From contig SEFA01000003.1 of NCBI GenBank assembly GCA_004210455.1, positions 62,001 through 126,000 on the forward strand: a stretch of DNA of 64,000 bases. Reading direction: 5' to 3'. Below, piece by piece: positions 38,114 to 47,202 of the stretch. The notes under the pieces are model-generated. The model was not told the origin of the DNA. It did not search any database and worked only from the letters and a program-made list of their open reading frames with translations. Within the stretch, counting starts at the first letter, position 1; each line of letters starts with the position of its first letter. Made by a program: the position numbers and the translations under genes. This DNA comes from Rubrivivax sp. (lineage in GTDB: Bacteria; Pseudomonadota; Gammaproteobacteria; Burkholderiales; Burkholderiaceae_C).

Positions 38114-40228
38114 CTACTTCGCCATCAGATCGATCGCGTCGTCGCACCGACCGGCCCTCATCCGGTTCAGATGCAACGCGACCAGCTTGTCCTCGGGACG
38201 GCCGGCCGCCAGGATCTCGAACGCCGCGAGCGCGGCAGGGGCGCCGCTTCGCATCAACTCGAAGGCGCGCGCGTAGTCGGCGTCTGCTTCGGCGGCACGC
38301 CCATCCGCCGCCAAGGCCTCGTGGACCATCAGGTAGGTCGAGCGGCCTGCCAGCCGCAAGCGCCCGATGGGTCTCGTCACGGCCCCTGGGCATCCCCGCA
38401 GCGTCTCCTCCGACACGCAGAGCGAGGTTCCAAGGAACTTGTTCGCGCCCTCGAGCCGCGCCGACGTGTTCACCGGATCGCCCAGGGCTCGGTAGTCGAA
38501 GAGGGTCGCCCCGCCGAAGTTGCCCACGGTCACTTCACCGGTATGCACACCGATGCGGGTCTCGCAGAACGCGATGCCCTGCCGCTGCAGCGTGTCGAGA
38601 TGCTCCCGCGCGAACGCCTGCATCTCCAGCGCGCAACGCAGCGCGCGCGCTTCGTGGTCGACCTGCGGCACCGGCGCGGAGAACATGATTGCGACCGCGT
38701 CTCCCACGATGCGGTCCAGTGTGCCGTCGTGCTTGAACGCGATGGCGATCATCCGGTCAAGGTAGGTGTTCAGCACCGATACCGCGACCGACGGATCCAT
38801 CGACTCCATCCTCCCCGTGAAGCCTTCCAGGTCGGTGAACACGAAGCTGCACCGCTGGCGCCGACCGCCCAGCTCCAGCGCCTGCGGGTTCGCCAACAGG
38901 TAGTTGATCAGATTGGGCGAGACATACCGCGAAAACGTCGTCTGCATCCAGCGCTGACGCCGCTCCGCCCACCGATGACGCATCAACATGGTCGGGCCGA
39001 ATACGAGCGCCATCGCCAGGACGGGCCCACCGGGATCCAGGAGCAGGCGTTCGAAGCGGAAGGACGTCCATGCCGCCAGTCCGATGGCACCGGTCAGACC
39101 GAGGAAGAGGAGGCTCGATCGGCCCGGACGCGCCCTCATCGCGACCATGCCCACCGCGATGCAGCCGATCAAGGCGACGATCCCCTCCGCGGCAGGCACC
39201 CATCCGGGTCTGCGCAGCTGTTGACCCGACACGATCTGCTCGAGCGCCTGCGCATGGACTTCGACACCGGGAATGACGCTTCCCAGCGGGCTGAAGCGCA
39301 GATCCAGCAGGCCTTGCGCCGAGGTGCCGATCAGGACGATGCGGCCCCTCAGCGACGCCGGGGGAACGCGCCCCTCCAGCACCTGCCACGCCGGCATGTA
39401 GCGTTCCGCCTGCGGGCGCGCGAAGTGCATCCACAAGGCGCCGGTCTGATCGGTGTCGACGCGATGCGTGCCGATGCGCAGGTCGACGACACCGCCAGCG
39501 TCCGCGGCAGTGTTGACGACATAGGCGTCGGCGCCGGCGGCCAGGCGCAGCGCCTCCGCGGTGAGCGACGGCACCGGCCGGCCTTGCAGGCTGAACAGCA
39601 GCGGTACCCGGCGCACGACGCCGTCCACGTCAGGCATGAAGGTCATCGCGCCCAGCCCCGCCGCGGCCAGCTGCAGGTCACGGAGATTGGTCACGCTGCT
39701 CGAGAATGCCGGCACCGAGCGGGTCGGCTCGCCCCCGACAGCGATGAAGCCGGCCTTGGACAGCCAGAGGGCTGCGGCGGTCTTGTCGCCTGCTTCTCGC
39801 GGTCCGGTCAGCGCGGCGCCGAGTGCGACCCGCCCGCGTCGCAGCGCCTGCGCCAGCATCTGGTCGGGATCGTCGGAAGCGCGGCCGCCCGCATCGGCGC
39901 GCGTCTGCCCCTCGGGTTCGGGGAACATGATGTCGAGCGATATCGATGCGGGCTCGAGCTGCCGCGTGGCATCCAGCAGCCGCGCCACCTGGGCACGGGA
40001 CCACGGCCACTGACCGATGCGTCGCAGGCTTTCCTCGTCGATGTCGATGATCCGCACGGGAGGCACCAGATAAGGCCTCGGATGCCAGCGCTGGAACTGG
40101 TCGAACACGGCGTTGCGCGCCACGCGCAAAGGGACGGGGTCTTGCAGGATCAGCGCCATCGCCGCCAGCATCGCGCCTATCGGCACGAGCCAGGCGCGGC
40201 GCGGCATCCGGATGCCGATCTCAGCCAT
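38114..40228 (-). CDS. CHASE2-domain adenylate/guanylate cyclase
   Basis: 704 residues. An N-terminal membrane helix (WLVPIGAMLAAMALIL) leads to a periplasmic CHASE2 sensor (about 40-330; VRIIDIDEESL, ISLDIMFPEP, VLIGTSAQGLLDLR, GVEVHAQALEQIVSG). Three or so helices follow (about 340-430), then a class III cyclase domain (about 465-640). The two metal aspartates are in FVFTDLEGFT and VGDAVAIMF, and ALGDPVNTSARLE forms the helix with the transition-state residues. It makes cAMP or cGMP. It overlaps the HD-GYP gene by 8 bases as the last gene of a four-gene operon. Confidence 0.93.
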   Translation of the reverse strand: MAEIGIRMPRRAWLVPIGAMLAAMALILQDPVPLRVARNAVFDQFQRWHPRPYLVPPVRIIDIDEESLRRIGQWPWSRAQVARLLDATRQLEPASISLDIMFPEPEGQTRADAGGRASDDPDQMLAQALRRGRVALGAALTGPREAGDKTAAALWLSKAGFIAVGGEPTRSVPAFSSSVTNLRDLQLAAAGLGAMTFMPDVDGVVRRVPLLFSLQGRPVPSLTAEALRLAAGADAYVVNTAADAGGVVDLRIGTHRVDTDQTGALWMHFARPQAERYMPAWQVLEGRVPPASLRGRIVLIGTSAQGLLDLRFSPLGSVIPGVEVHAQALEQIVSGQQLRRPGWVPAAEGIVALIGCIAVGMVAMRARPGRSSLLFLGLTGAIGLAAWTSFRFERLLLDPGGPVLAMALVFGPTMLMRHRWAERRQRWMQTTFSRYVSPNLINYLLANPQALELGGRRQRCSFVFTDLEGFTGRMESMDPSVAVSVLNTYLDRMIAIAFKHDGTLDRIVGDAVAIMFSAPVPQVDHEARALRCALEMQAFAREHLDTLQRQGIAFCETRIGVHTGEVTVGNFGGATLFDYRALGDPVNTSARLEGANKFLGTSLCVSEETLRGCPGAVTRPIGRLRLAGRSTYLMVHEALAADGRAAEADADYARAFELMRSGAPAALAAFEILAAGRPEDKLVALHLNRMRAGRCDDAIDLMAK

Positions 40229-41984
40229 TGGCGCCTGCGGCCTGGTAGGCGCTCGCGTCCTCCACGTCGATCTGCGACGGGTCCAGGTGCTTGCGCGCGA
40301 AGTCGAGGTAGACGCCCGAGGTCAGGAACAGGTTGAAGATGTCCGGATCGACGTGCGGCCCCGCCATCCGCTGCAGCACCGCCAGCGCCTCCGACAGCTT
40401 CTTGGGCTTCTTGTACGGACGGTCCGACGCCGTCAGCGCTTCGAAGATGTCGGCGACCGCCATGATGCGGCTGGGCACCGACAGGCGGTCCGGACCGAGC
40501 CGGCGCGGATAGCCCTTTCCGTCCATGCGCTCGTGATGCGTGCCGGCGTACTCCGGCACGCGGCGCAGATGTTTCGGGAACGGCATCTGCTCGAGCATCA
40601 TGACCGTGTGCACCATGTGCTCGTTGATCTTGTAGCGCTCCTCCTGCGTCAGCGTCCCGCTGCGCACGCCGAGGTTGTGCAGCTCGCCGCGGTTATAGAG
40701 ATGTTCGGGGACGTCCATGCGGAAGCCGTAGGCAGGATCCGGCCGGTCCTCCGCCGGACGCGGCACGATGTCGCGCAGGCGGTCGGACAGCAGCGGTTCG
40801 CTGCAGGGCAGCTCCGCGTCGGCCTCGCCGCCGCGGCTCGCCAGCTCGGCCGCCGACAGGCCGAGACGGTCATCGAAGTGCCTCGTCCAGCGGCGGGCAC
40901 CGACACGATGCAGTCGGTCGACCGCCTCATCGTCCATCGTCTCCGTGCCAACGTTGCACTTGGCCACGAACGCGAAGTCCGCCTCGAGCTGCGCGAGCGC
41001 GGTCTCATGCGCCGACTGGACGTCGCCGGTCCACTTGCCGTCCAGCCGCGCCTGCAGCGCCGCGATCTCCAGGTCGCGCCGCAGGACCTCGAAGCGCATC
41101 CGGACCTCGTGGATGCGGTTGTGGATGGTCTCCAGCTTGGTCGCCTTGTCGATCACGTACTCGGGTGTCGTCACCTTGCCGCAATCGTGCAGCCACGCGC
41201 CGATGCGGAACTCCTCCCACTCTTCCTCGGACCGGAAGGCGAAATGTCTGAGCGGGCCGTCGGTGGCATCGCTCGCCGCACGCGCGAGCATGATCGCCAG
41301 CTCCGGCACACGTTCGCAATGGCGGCCGGTGTAGGGACTCTTTGCGTCGATCGCGTTGGCGAGCACCCGGATCAGGCTGCTCATCAGGTCCTTCTGCGAC
41401 TCCACCAGCGACAGGTTGTCCAGCGCCACCGCCGCCTGGGCCGCGATCGCCTCCACCAGGGTCACTGTCTCGGGATCGAATGGAACGATGGCGCCGGTGG
41501 CGGGATCCAGCGCGTTCATGAACTGGAGCACGCCGATCGGCGCACCGCCGCGGGGGGCGATCGGCACCGTCAGCATGGACACGGTGCGATATCCGGTCGC
41601 GACGTCGAAAGCGCGCGTGCCGGTCAGGTCGAACCGGCTCTCCGCATAGACATCGTCGATCAGCACGGCGCGGTTGTGCAGCACCGTATACACCGAGACG
41701 AAGTTCTCGTTGGGACGGCCGGTGTGCTCGTGGTATAGCGGGATCTGCTGGGATGGCAAGGGATCGCTGCGGGTGCGCAGCTCGAAGCGCAGCGTCTGCT
41801 GTTCCGTCACCATGTACATCGTGGCGCCGTCGCAATGCAGCAGCCGGCGGCCTTCGCCGAGCAGCTGCTGCAGCAGCGCCTGGCGGTCCCGGCTCATGGA
41901 CATCATGATGCAGGTTTCGATCAGGCCTTTGAGCCGGACCGCTTCGACGGAGCGTCGAGGGTGGCGAGGGTCGGGTGAGTTCAT
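40221..41984 (-). CDS. GAF-HD-GYP cyclic-di-GMP phosphodiesterase
   Basis: 587 residues, soluble. An N-terminal GAF domain (about 18-190; LLHCDGATMYMV, VSMLTVPIAP, GVLQFMNAL) precedes a split HD-GYP domain. The HD pair is in GAWLHDCGKV, and HHERMDGKGYPRRL carries the GYP motif. The insert between them (about 290-440) is long, with a coiled-coil-like part. HD-GYP enzymes with these residues break down cyclic-di-GMP. It lies 4 bp after the FecR-domain gene and overlaps the cyclase gene by 8 bases. Two nucleotide second messengers are thus handled by adjacent genes. Confidence 0.92.
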   Translation of the reverse strand: MNSPDPRHPRRSVEAVRLKGLIETCIMMSMSRDRQALLQQLLGEGRRLLHCDGATMYMVTEQQTLRFELRTRSDPLPSQQIPLYHEHTGRPNENFVSVYTVLHNRAVLIDDVYAESRFDLTGTRAFDVATGYRTVSMLTVPIAPRGGAPIGVLQFMNALDPATGAIVPFDPETVTLVEAIAAQAAVALDNLSLVESQKDLMSSLIRVLANAIDAKSPYTGRHCERVPELAIMLARAASDATDGPLRHFAFRSEEEWEEFRIGAWLHDCGKVTTPEYVIDKATKLETIHNRIHEVRMRFEVLRRDLEIAALQARLDGKWTGDVQSAHETALAQLEADFAFVAKCNVGTETMDDEAVDRLHRVGARRWTRHFDDRLGLSAAELASRGGEADAELPCSEPLLSDRLRDIVPRPAEDRPDPAYGFRMDVPEHLYNRGELHNLGVRSGTLTQEERYKINEHMVHTVMMLEQMPFPKHLRRVPEYAGTHHERMDGKGYPRRLGPDRLSVPSRIMAVADIFEALTASDRPYKKPKKLSEALAVLQRMAGPHVDPDIFNLFLTSGVYLDFARKHLDPSQIDVEDASAYQAAGANG

Positions 41985-41988
41985 CGGT

Positions 41989-43794
41989 TCAACGCTTGAA
42001 GATGATCACGCCCGACACATTGCCGATGCGGCTGTCGAAGCCGTAGGCCACGCCGGCCCGCGTGCCCGCCGCGCCGGCGATCTGGCCGATCACCGAAACG
42101 TTGTTGCCCAGGCTGCCGGTGCATCCTCCCTGACAGCCGGACCCGGTGCTGGAAATCAGCGAGACGCCGGAGAAGCCGGACGCCGAGGTCTGCGTCGCCA
42201 CGCCCACCAGCGAGAAGGTCTGGCCGGCCACGGGCACCGTGAGCGAATAGCTCGCCCTGCCGCCGAGCTGCAGCTGCAACGACGCGTTGAACGACCCGCC
42301 GGCCCCGTTCACGACGCCGACGGCTACCAGCTTGCCGTCGGACTGCACCGTCGGCGCCGTGGACGCCATCGACGAGAACGCGCCGGTCACCGGCCCCGTC
42401 GGGGTCTCCGCAATGGCGAAGTAATGCAGGGTGGCGAGGTTGCCGTTGCCGACGCCCTTGCCGTTGGAGGTGCCCTTGACCTTGCTCTGGCCGTCGCTCC
42501 ATCGCCCCCACCCGATGACGCCATCAACGCCGACGTCCGTTGGCCGGCCCTTCTCGAGCATCGATTTACCGGTCGCGGGGTTGTCCGCGTCCAGCAGGCC
42601 GCCCGTGGGGTTGAAGTGCGCCTTGCCCTGTGTCAGCCCGGAAGCGACTTCGCCCTTGTCGGTGCTCCACACCAGACCGAGCGTGACGTTGCCGTCGGGC
42701 AGCGGGATGGGAACCGGCCCCGGGACCGTCGGCGTCGGCGACGTCGGCGGCGTCGGCGGCGTCGGAGGAGCCGGCGGTCCAGATGGGCCTGGTGCCGGTG
42801 CCGGTGCCGGTGCGGGTGCGGGTGCGGGTGCGGGCGGCGGTGGCAGCGACGGCGACGGCGATGGCGAAGCCGCGGGGGGCGCCACAACCACGATCGGCGC
42901 GTTCTGACCGCCCGCGCCGACGCCCGAAGGAGATCCGACGGCGGCGGAGCCTGGCAGTGGTGGCAGGAGATCCTCGTCCGCCGGCGCACCCGCTCCGGTG
43001 ACGGGCGCCCCGGCGACCGGCGGCGTCATGGCCGCGACCAGGAATTGCGACACATGTTCTCCCGATGAGGGCGTGTTGCGGGAGGAGGGGATCTCCGCGA
43101 CGGGCGTTGCCGCCTCCGTCGGGATGGCCGCGACCGCGGCCGCATTGCCAGGCTGCAGGAGCACCAGCGGCTTCACGCTGACGGCGGGCTTCACGGACCG
43201 GTTCGGCGCCAACGCCGTGAAGCCCTTGGGCACGTCCACGCAACCGCCATCGTTGCAGACCGCCACGCGGCCGCCGATGACACCCACCTCCAGGGCATCG
43301 TCTCCGCTGACGGCCGCCGTGTACTCGGTACCGCGGATCCCGATCGTGCCCGACGGCGTGTCGAGCCGGTACTCCTCGGCGCGCGGGTGGCCGATGCTCC
43401 CGCTGATCGTGCGCAACGCGCCGCGGACCAGGCTCATGAAGCCGCGCTCCTCACCGCCCGGAGCGCTCGCCACGCGGTAGTCGTCCAGTCGCAGGGTGGT
43501 CTGCTCGCTGAGCGCCATCATCGCGCCGTCGACCATGCGCAGTTGCACGCGCCCTTTGCCCGTCTGCACGGTCTCGCCGGAGTCGACCTGAGCCCCTGTC
43601 TTGAGTTCGCGCACCTCGCCCTTGGCGGAGACCGCGTGCACCTCGCCGCTCGAGAACAGCACGGTCGCCGACGGGCTCGACCAGGCCAGCCCGGATACTG
43701 CGCACAACGCGGCCGTCGCTACCAGACGGCGAAGGCCGGGCACGGAGGCGGTGCCCACGCGACGGTCGGAGGGCCGTCGTGCATCGAGGGTCAT
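41989..43794 (-). CDS. FecR-domain surface/periplasmic protein with proline-rich linker
   Basis: 601 residues. A signal peptide (LRRLVATAALCAVSGLAWS, cut near residue 38) is followed by a FecR domain (about 42-190; VLFSSGEVHAV, DSGETVQTGKGRVQLRMVDG, GSIGIRGTEY-like ending). A low-complexity Pro/Ala/Thr stretch (about 320-385) then leads to a beta-rich C-terminal domain (about 390-601). It ends in aromatic/basic IIFKR, so it may be exposed at the cell surface. AGGAG precedes ATG 43794. An upstream open extension is not supported. The start overlaps the stop of the TPR/barrel gene by 4 bases. Confidence 0.82.
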   Translation of the reverse strand: MTLDARRPSDRRVGTASVPGLRRLVATAALCAVSGLAWSSPSATVLFSSGEVHAVSAKGEVRELKTGAQVDSGETVQTGKGRVQLRMVDGAMMALSEQTTLRLDDYRVASAPGGEERGFMSLVRGALRTISGSIGHPRAEEYRLDTPSGTIGIRGTEYTAAVSGDDALEVGVIGGRVAVCNDGGCVDVPKGFTALAPNRSVKPAVSVKPLVLLQPGNAAAVAAIPTEAATPVAEIPSSRNTPSSGEHVSQFLVAAMTPPVAGAPVTGAGAPADEDLLPPLPGSAAVGSPSGVGAGGQNAPIVVVAPPAASPSPSPSLPPPPAPAPAPAPAPAPAPGPSGPPAPPTPPTPPTSPTPTVPGPVPIPLPDGNVTLGLVWSTDKGEVASGLTQGKAHFNPTGGLLDADNPATGKSMLEKGRPTDVGVDGVIGWGRWSDGQSKVKGTSNGKGVGNGNLATLHYFAIAETPTGPVTGAFSSMASTAPTVQSDGKLVAVGVVNGAGGSFNASLQLQLGGRASYSLTVPVAGQTFSLVGVATQTSASGFSGVSLISSTGSGCQGGCTGSLGNNVSVIGQIAGAAGTRAGVAYGFDSRIGNVSGVIIFKR

Positions 43795-45155
43795 GGGAAG
43801 CTCCTGTGGAGGGTGATCTGGAGGGTGGTGCGCACGTAGTCGTAGAGGACGACGTTGGACGAGGCGCGTGTGTAGCGCAGCTGACCGGCGAGTTCCCACC
43901 GATCGGCGACCCGGTACCGCAGGCCGGCGGACACGTCCTTCTGCCGGTCGCGGCGGGCGGTGTCGAAGAACGGCTCCTCGCCGCCGTAGCGTCGATCTTC
44001 GAATTGCGCGTCACCCACCAGGTCAAGCGCGCCGGTCAGGCGCCGTTCGACGCCGATCCGCACGCCGCGCCCGCGGTGTCCGAAGGACGCGAAGTCTGCG
44101 CTGGTGTCTTCACGCGCGACGTAGACGCTGCCGAATGCAAGCGTCGCGCCGCCGCTGAAGCTGCGCGCCAGACCCATACCGAGCACGGACCGGTCGTTGT
44201 CGCGGCCGACCTCGCCGGGGAAGTCCTGGCGCGACCATTGGCCGAATAGACTTCCCTGGATGTTTTCGTCGAACTGCGACTGCCACTGCGCGGTCACGCC
44301 GCCGACATCGCGGTAGCGCCGCGATCCGACCCGGGCGGAGCCGGCCTGCACGGCGAGGGTCTGGCTCTGCGAGCCGGCCGTGTGCCGGACGCCGGCGGTC
44401 GCGTCGGCCAGCACCGTGTCCATGTCGTGGACGTCGCGATTGGCCGTGTGTCGGAGGTTCGCGGCGCCGATGAGACTCCAGTCCGCCGCCAGCGGCAACT
44501 CGGCGAGCGCGCCCGCCGCGACGCTTCCGAAAGAGGCCGCTCGGCGACGGTTCTCCGGCGCGGTCTGGAAAAGGATGCCGCCGAACGCGGGGATCGCGAA
44601 CTCCCCCTGGTTGGTCGCGCTGTTGACGTTGCTGTCATGGCCGGCGCCGAGTTCCACATAGCCGGACACCCGGGTCCCGCGCCGCGGAACGACCTGATCG
44701 ACCACGCCCAGCACGCGGTCGATGGCGGCTGCCGCGTCGGGCGGCGTATCGCCGCCGCGGGCAAGCACCAGTTGCTCACGCGCCCGCCGGGCATCGCCGG
44801 CGGCCAGGTAGGCCCGGCCCAATTCGGCCCGCGCGAGCCGATCGTCAGGTCGCGCATCGACGGCGCGCTCCAGCGCGAAGATGGCGCGCGTCACATGGCC
44901 GGAGTCCAATGCGGCGATCCCGAAGAGATAGTCGAAGTCCGGAGCGCCGGCGCGGCTGGCTTCGGCGGTGACCAGCAGCGCATACGCGGCAGCGGGATCG
45001 CGGCGCGCGAGCAATGACGATGCTTGGTCGAGCAACGCGTCCCGGGCTAGCACACCCGTACCGCAACAGGCGATCGACGCGGCCAGGGCAAGACGCCACA
45101 GGCCGGCTTTTCCACAACGAGCGAAGGATCCGGTTTCTCGGGAACTCAAAGTCAC
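43791..45155 (-). CDS. TPR plus outer-membrane beta-barrel protein
   Basis: 454 residues from GTG 45155 (TTG 45149 is an alternative; no ATG is in place). A signal peptide with a cysteine-containing hydrophobic core (LALAASIACCGTGVLA) is followed by TPR-like helices (about 35-130, AIFALERAVDARPDDRLARAELGRAYLAAGD). The remaining ~300 residues read as alternating beta-strands ending in an aromatic pattern (LYDYVRTTLQITLHRSF), like porin or SLAM-type barrels. It is the first gene of the operon with FecR, HD-GYP and CHASE2-cyclase. Its role may be to export or anchor the FecR-domain protein; this is inference. Confidence 0.7.
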   Translation of the reverse strand: MTLSSRETGSFARCGKAGLWRLALAASIACCGTGVLARDALLDQASSLLARRDPAAAYALLVTAEASRAGAPDFDYLFGIAALDSGHVTRAIFALERAVDARPDDRLARAELGRAYLAAGDARRAREQLVLARGGDTPPDAAAAIDRVLGVVDQVVPRRGTRVSGYVELGAGHDSNVNSATNQGEFAIPAFGGILFQTAPENRRRAASFGSVAAGALAELPLAADWSLIGAANLRHTANRDVHDMDTVLADATAGVRHTAGSQSQTLAVQAGSARVGSRRYRDVGGVTAQWQSQFDENIQGSLFGQWSRQDFPGEVGRDNDRSVLGMGLARSFSGGATLAFGSVYVAREDTSADFASFGHRGRGVRIGVERRLTGALDLVGDAQFEDRRYGGEEPFFDTARRDRQKDVSAGLRYRVADRWELAGQLRYTRASSNVVLYDYVRTTLQITLHRSFP

Positions 45156-45462
45156 CTCATTTTTTATCGTGAATGCGCGGACGCATCCCAACGGAGCATC
45201 ATCGGCCGCGCGTCCACCAATTGAAGGTGCGATGCCGCTCGCCCTGTGATTTCCTCCGCGCGGGGAGAGCGCCCAGCGCTGCATGAATCGCCAATGTTCG
45301 CGATGCAGCCACGCTAAGTTCGCTTCCGAACATCCGCGCCGCACCCGTGCGCTGCTATCTTGTGAGGATGCGGCGCCATCGCCAAAGGCCGGATCCGCGT
45401 GAAAAGGGTCAGGCCTTGTCCGCCCCGGTGCCACGGTGGCATCTCGTCATAAAATTTCCCGC
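45156..45462. other. Divergent intergenic region
   Basis: About 300 bases between the TPR/barrel gene and the DUF2946 gene hold no gene that I can support. It must contain two outward promoters. A weakly AT-rich patch (TTTTTTATCG, around 45160-45170) lies just upstream of the barrel gene start. Confidence 0.5.
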
Positions 45463-45858
45463 ATGCATCCGTCACGGACATCGACCAAGCGCTGGGCATG
45501 GCTCGTGAGCTTCACGATCCTGCTCGCGGCGATGCTGCCGTCGTTGTCGCATGCGATGCTGGTCCGCCAGGGCGCCACTTTTGCGGAGATCTGCTCCGCG
45601 ACCGGCGCCAAGCTGGTGGTCATCGATGCTGACGGCAATGCCGACGCGAGCCGCGACAGCGCATCGCTGATGAACTCGTCGATGAACTGCCACTACTGCG
45701 CCATCCACCATGGCGCGCCGGATCTGCCGCCCGCCACCGTGCAGTGGACGCCGCCGGACGCGTTGACGTTCGAGCATCCCCGCCTGTTCTTCACCGCGCC
45801 GCGCCCGCTCTTCGCGTGGGCGCCCTCGCTCGCACGCGGGCCTCCCGCCGTCGCCTGA
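45463..45858 (+). CDS. DUF2946 family small exported protein
   Basis: 131 residues with a signal-anchor (WAWLVSFTILLAAMLPSLSHA). The family motif is CHYCAIHHGAPDLPP (CxxC and histidines), a likely metal-binding site, followed by a hydrophobic C-terminal stretch with FFTAPRPLFAW. DUF2946 proteins commonly sit beside copper genes. Here SCO1 and PCuAC follow on the same strand, 125 bp downstream, so a copper role is reasonable but unproven. Confidence 0.85.
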   Translation: MHPSRTSTKRWAWLVSFTILLAAMLPSLSHAMLVRQGATFAEICSATGAKLVVIDADGNADASRDSASLMNSSMNCHYCAIHHGAPDLPPATVQWTPPDALTFEHPRLFFTAPRPLFAWAPSLARGPPAVA

Positions 45859-45983
45859 TCGCCGCCTCGCGGCTGATGCGCACTTCGCTCCATGCCGGAT
45901 GCGAAGCACTTTCCGACTGACCTGTCGCGTTCGCTCGCGCCCGTGCGTTCCTGCGCGCCATGGTCGGTCCACGCCTTCTGATC

Positions 45984-46604
45984 ATGCGACAACCCTCTCT
46001 CGCACCACGCGCGCCTGACGCGCGTCGCCGTACCTTGACCATCGCCGCCTGCCTGCTGCCGTTGACGTCGGCATTGACGGCCTGCAAGCCCTCGCCGACC
46101 TTCCATGGCATCGATCTCTCGCTGGTGAGCTACGCGAGCGACTTCGCGCTCCAGGGCTCCGACGGCCGACCGCATCGCCTGGCCGACTTCCGCGGCAAGG
46201 TGGTGATGGTGTTCTTCGGTTTCACGCAGTGCCCGGACGTCTGCCCGACCGCGCTCTCACGCGCCGCGGCCGTGCATCAGATGCTGGGCGAGGACGCCAA
46301 GGACTTCCAGGTCCTCTTCGTGACCATCGACCCCGAGCGCGACACCGCGCCGGTGCTCGCGGCCTACACGGCCGCGTTCGACCCGAGCTTCCTCGGGCTC
46401 TACAGTGACCTCGAGGGGACCGCCGCCGTCGCCAAGGAGTTCAAGGTCTATTACGGCAAGGTCCCCACCGGCAGCAGCTACACGATGGACCACTCGACCT
46501 TGAGCACCGTCTTCGACCGGCAGGGCAAGGCGCGCCTGGCCATCAAGCACGAGATGAGCGCTGCCGACGTCGCCGAGGACGTGCGGCAGTTGCTCCATGC
46601 CTGA
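45984..46604 (+). CDS. SCO1/SenC-family copper chaperone (lipoprotein)
   Basis: 206 residues with a lipobox LTAC at Leu31-Cys34, so it is membrane-anchored in the periplasm. The copper and redox site is CPDVCP (Cys83, Cys87) plus the His in MDHSTLS. The thioredoxin-like strands VVMVFFGFTQ and FQVLFVTIDPERD complete the fold. SCO1 proteins deliver copper to the CuA centre of cytochrome oxidase. ATG 45984 follows a weak site; an upstream GTG adds eight residues. It pairs with the PCuAC protein downstream. Confidence 0.92.
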   Translation: MRQPSLAPRAPDARRRTLTIAACLLPLTSALTACKPSPTFHGIDLSLVSYASDFALQGSDGRPHRLADFRGKVVMVFFGFTQCPDVCPTALSRAAAVHQMLGEDAKDFQVLFVTIDPERDTAPVLAAYTAAFDPSFLGLYSDLEGTAAVAKEFKVYYGKVPTGSSYTMDHSTLSTVFDRQGKARLAIKHEMSAADVAEDVRQLLHA

Positions 46605-46639
46605 GGTGCGTCCTGCACCGACCCCGGCCCTCACCCCCA

Positions 46640-46663
46640 CCCTCTCCCGCAAGCGGGAGAGGG
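46640..46663. repeat. Perfect REP-like palindrome
   Basis: CCCTCTCCCGC (46640-46650) and GCGGGAGAGGG (46653-46663) form an 11-bp stem with a 2-base loop between the SCO1 and PCuAC genes. This GC-rich palindrome type recurs in many proteobacterial genomes, and a decayed copy lies at 26719-26736. Confidence 0.85.
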
Positions 46664-46704
46664 AACAACTCAGATTTCCGTCTGCAAATTTCTGGAGAAC
46701 CGAC

Positions 46705-47193
46705 ATGACTTCCAAGATTCACCCGCTGCTGCTCGTCGCAGGTTCGCTGCTCGCTTCCATGGTCCACGCACAGGTGAAGGTCGACGACGCCTGGGTGCGT
46801 GCGACCGTCCCGCAGCAGAAGGCCACCGGGGCGTTCATGAAACTGACCGCCGCCAAGGACACCCGGCTCGTGGCCGTGGCCACGCCGCTGACGCCCAAGG
46901 CCGAGGTGCATGAGATGGCGATGCAGGACAACGTCATGCGCATGCGTCAGATCCCCGCGATCGAGCTGCCGGCGGGCAAGACGGTGGAACTCAAGCCCGG
47001 CGGCTATCACCTGATGTTCCTGGACCTCCCCGCGCAGGTGAAGGCCGGCGATCAGGTGCCGCTGACGCTGACCTTCGAAGACCGCAGCGGCGCGCGGCAG
47101 ACCGTCGAGGTCAAGGCACCGGTGCGCGCGCTCAACGCGGCGATGCCGGCGAAGGAAGGCAAGGGCGCCGTTCACGGCGATCACGCGCACTGA
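46705..47193 (+). CDS. PCuAC-family periplasmic copper chaperone
   Basis: 162 residues with a signal peptide (LLLVAGSLLASMVHA, cut before QVKVDDAWVR). The copper-binding H(M)x10Mx21HxM pattern is visible in HEMAMQDNVMRM and then YHLMFLDL. The C-terminus ends with HGDHAH, an extra histidine tail that may also bind copper. GGAG lies before ATG 46705. It works with SCO proteins in loading the CuA site of oxidase. It ends 10 bp before a long palindrome. Confidence 0.93.
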   Translation: MTSKIHPLLLVAGSLLASMVHAQVKVDDAWVRATVPQQKATGAFMKLTAAKDTRLVAVATPLTPKAEVHEMAMQDNVMRMRQIPAIELPAGKTVELKPGGYHLMFLDLPAQVKAGDQVPLTLTFEDRSGARQTVEVKAPVRALNAAMPAKEGKGAVHGDHAH

Positions 47194-47202
47194 CCGCACC
47201 GA

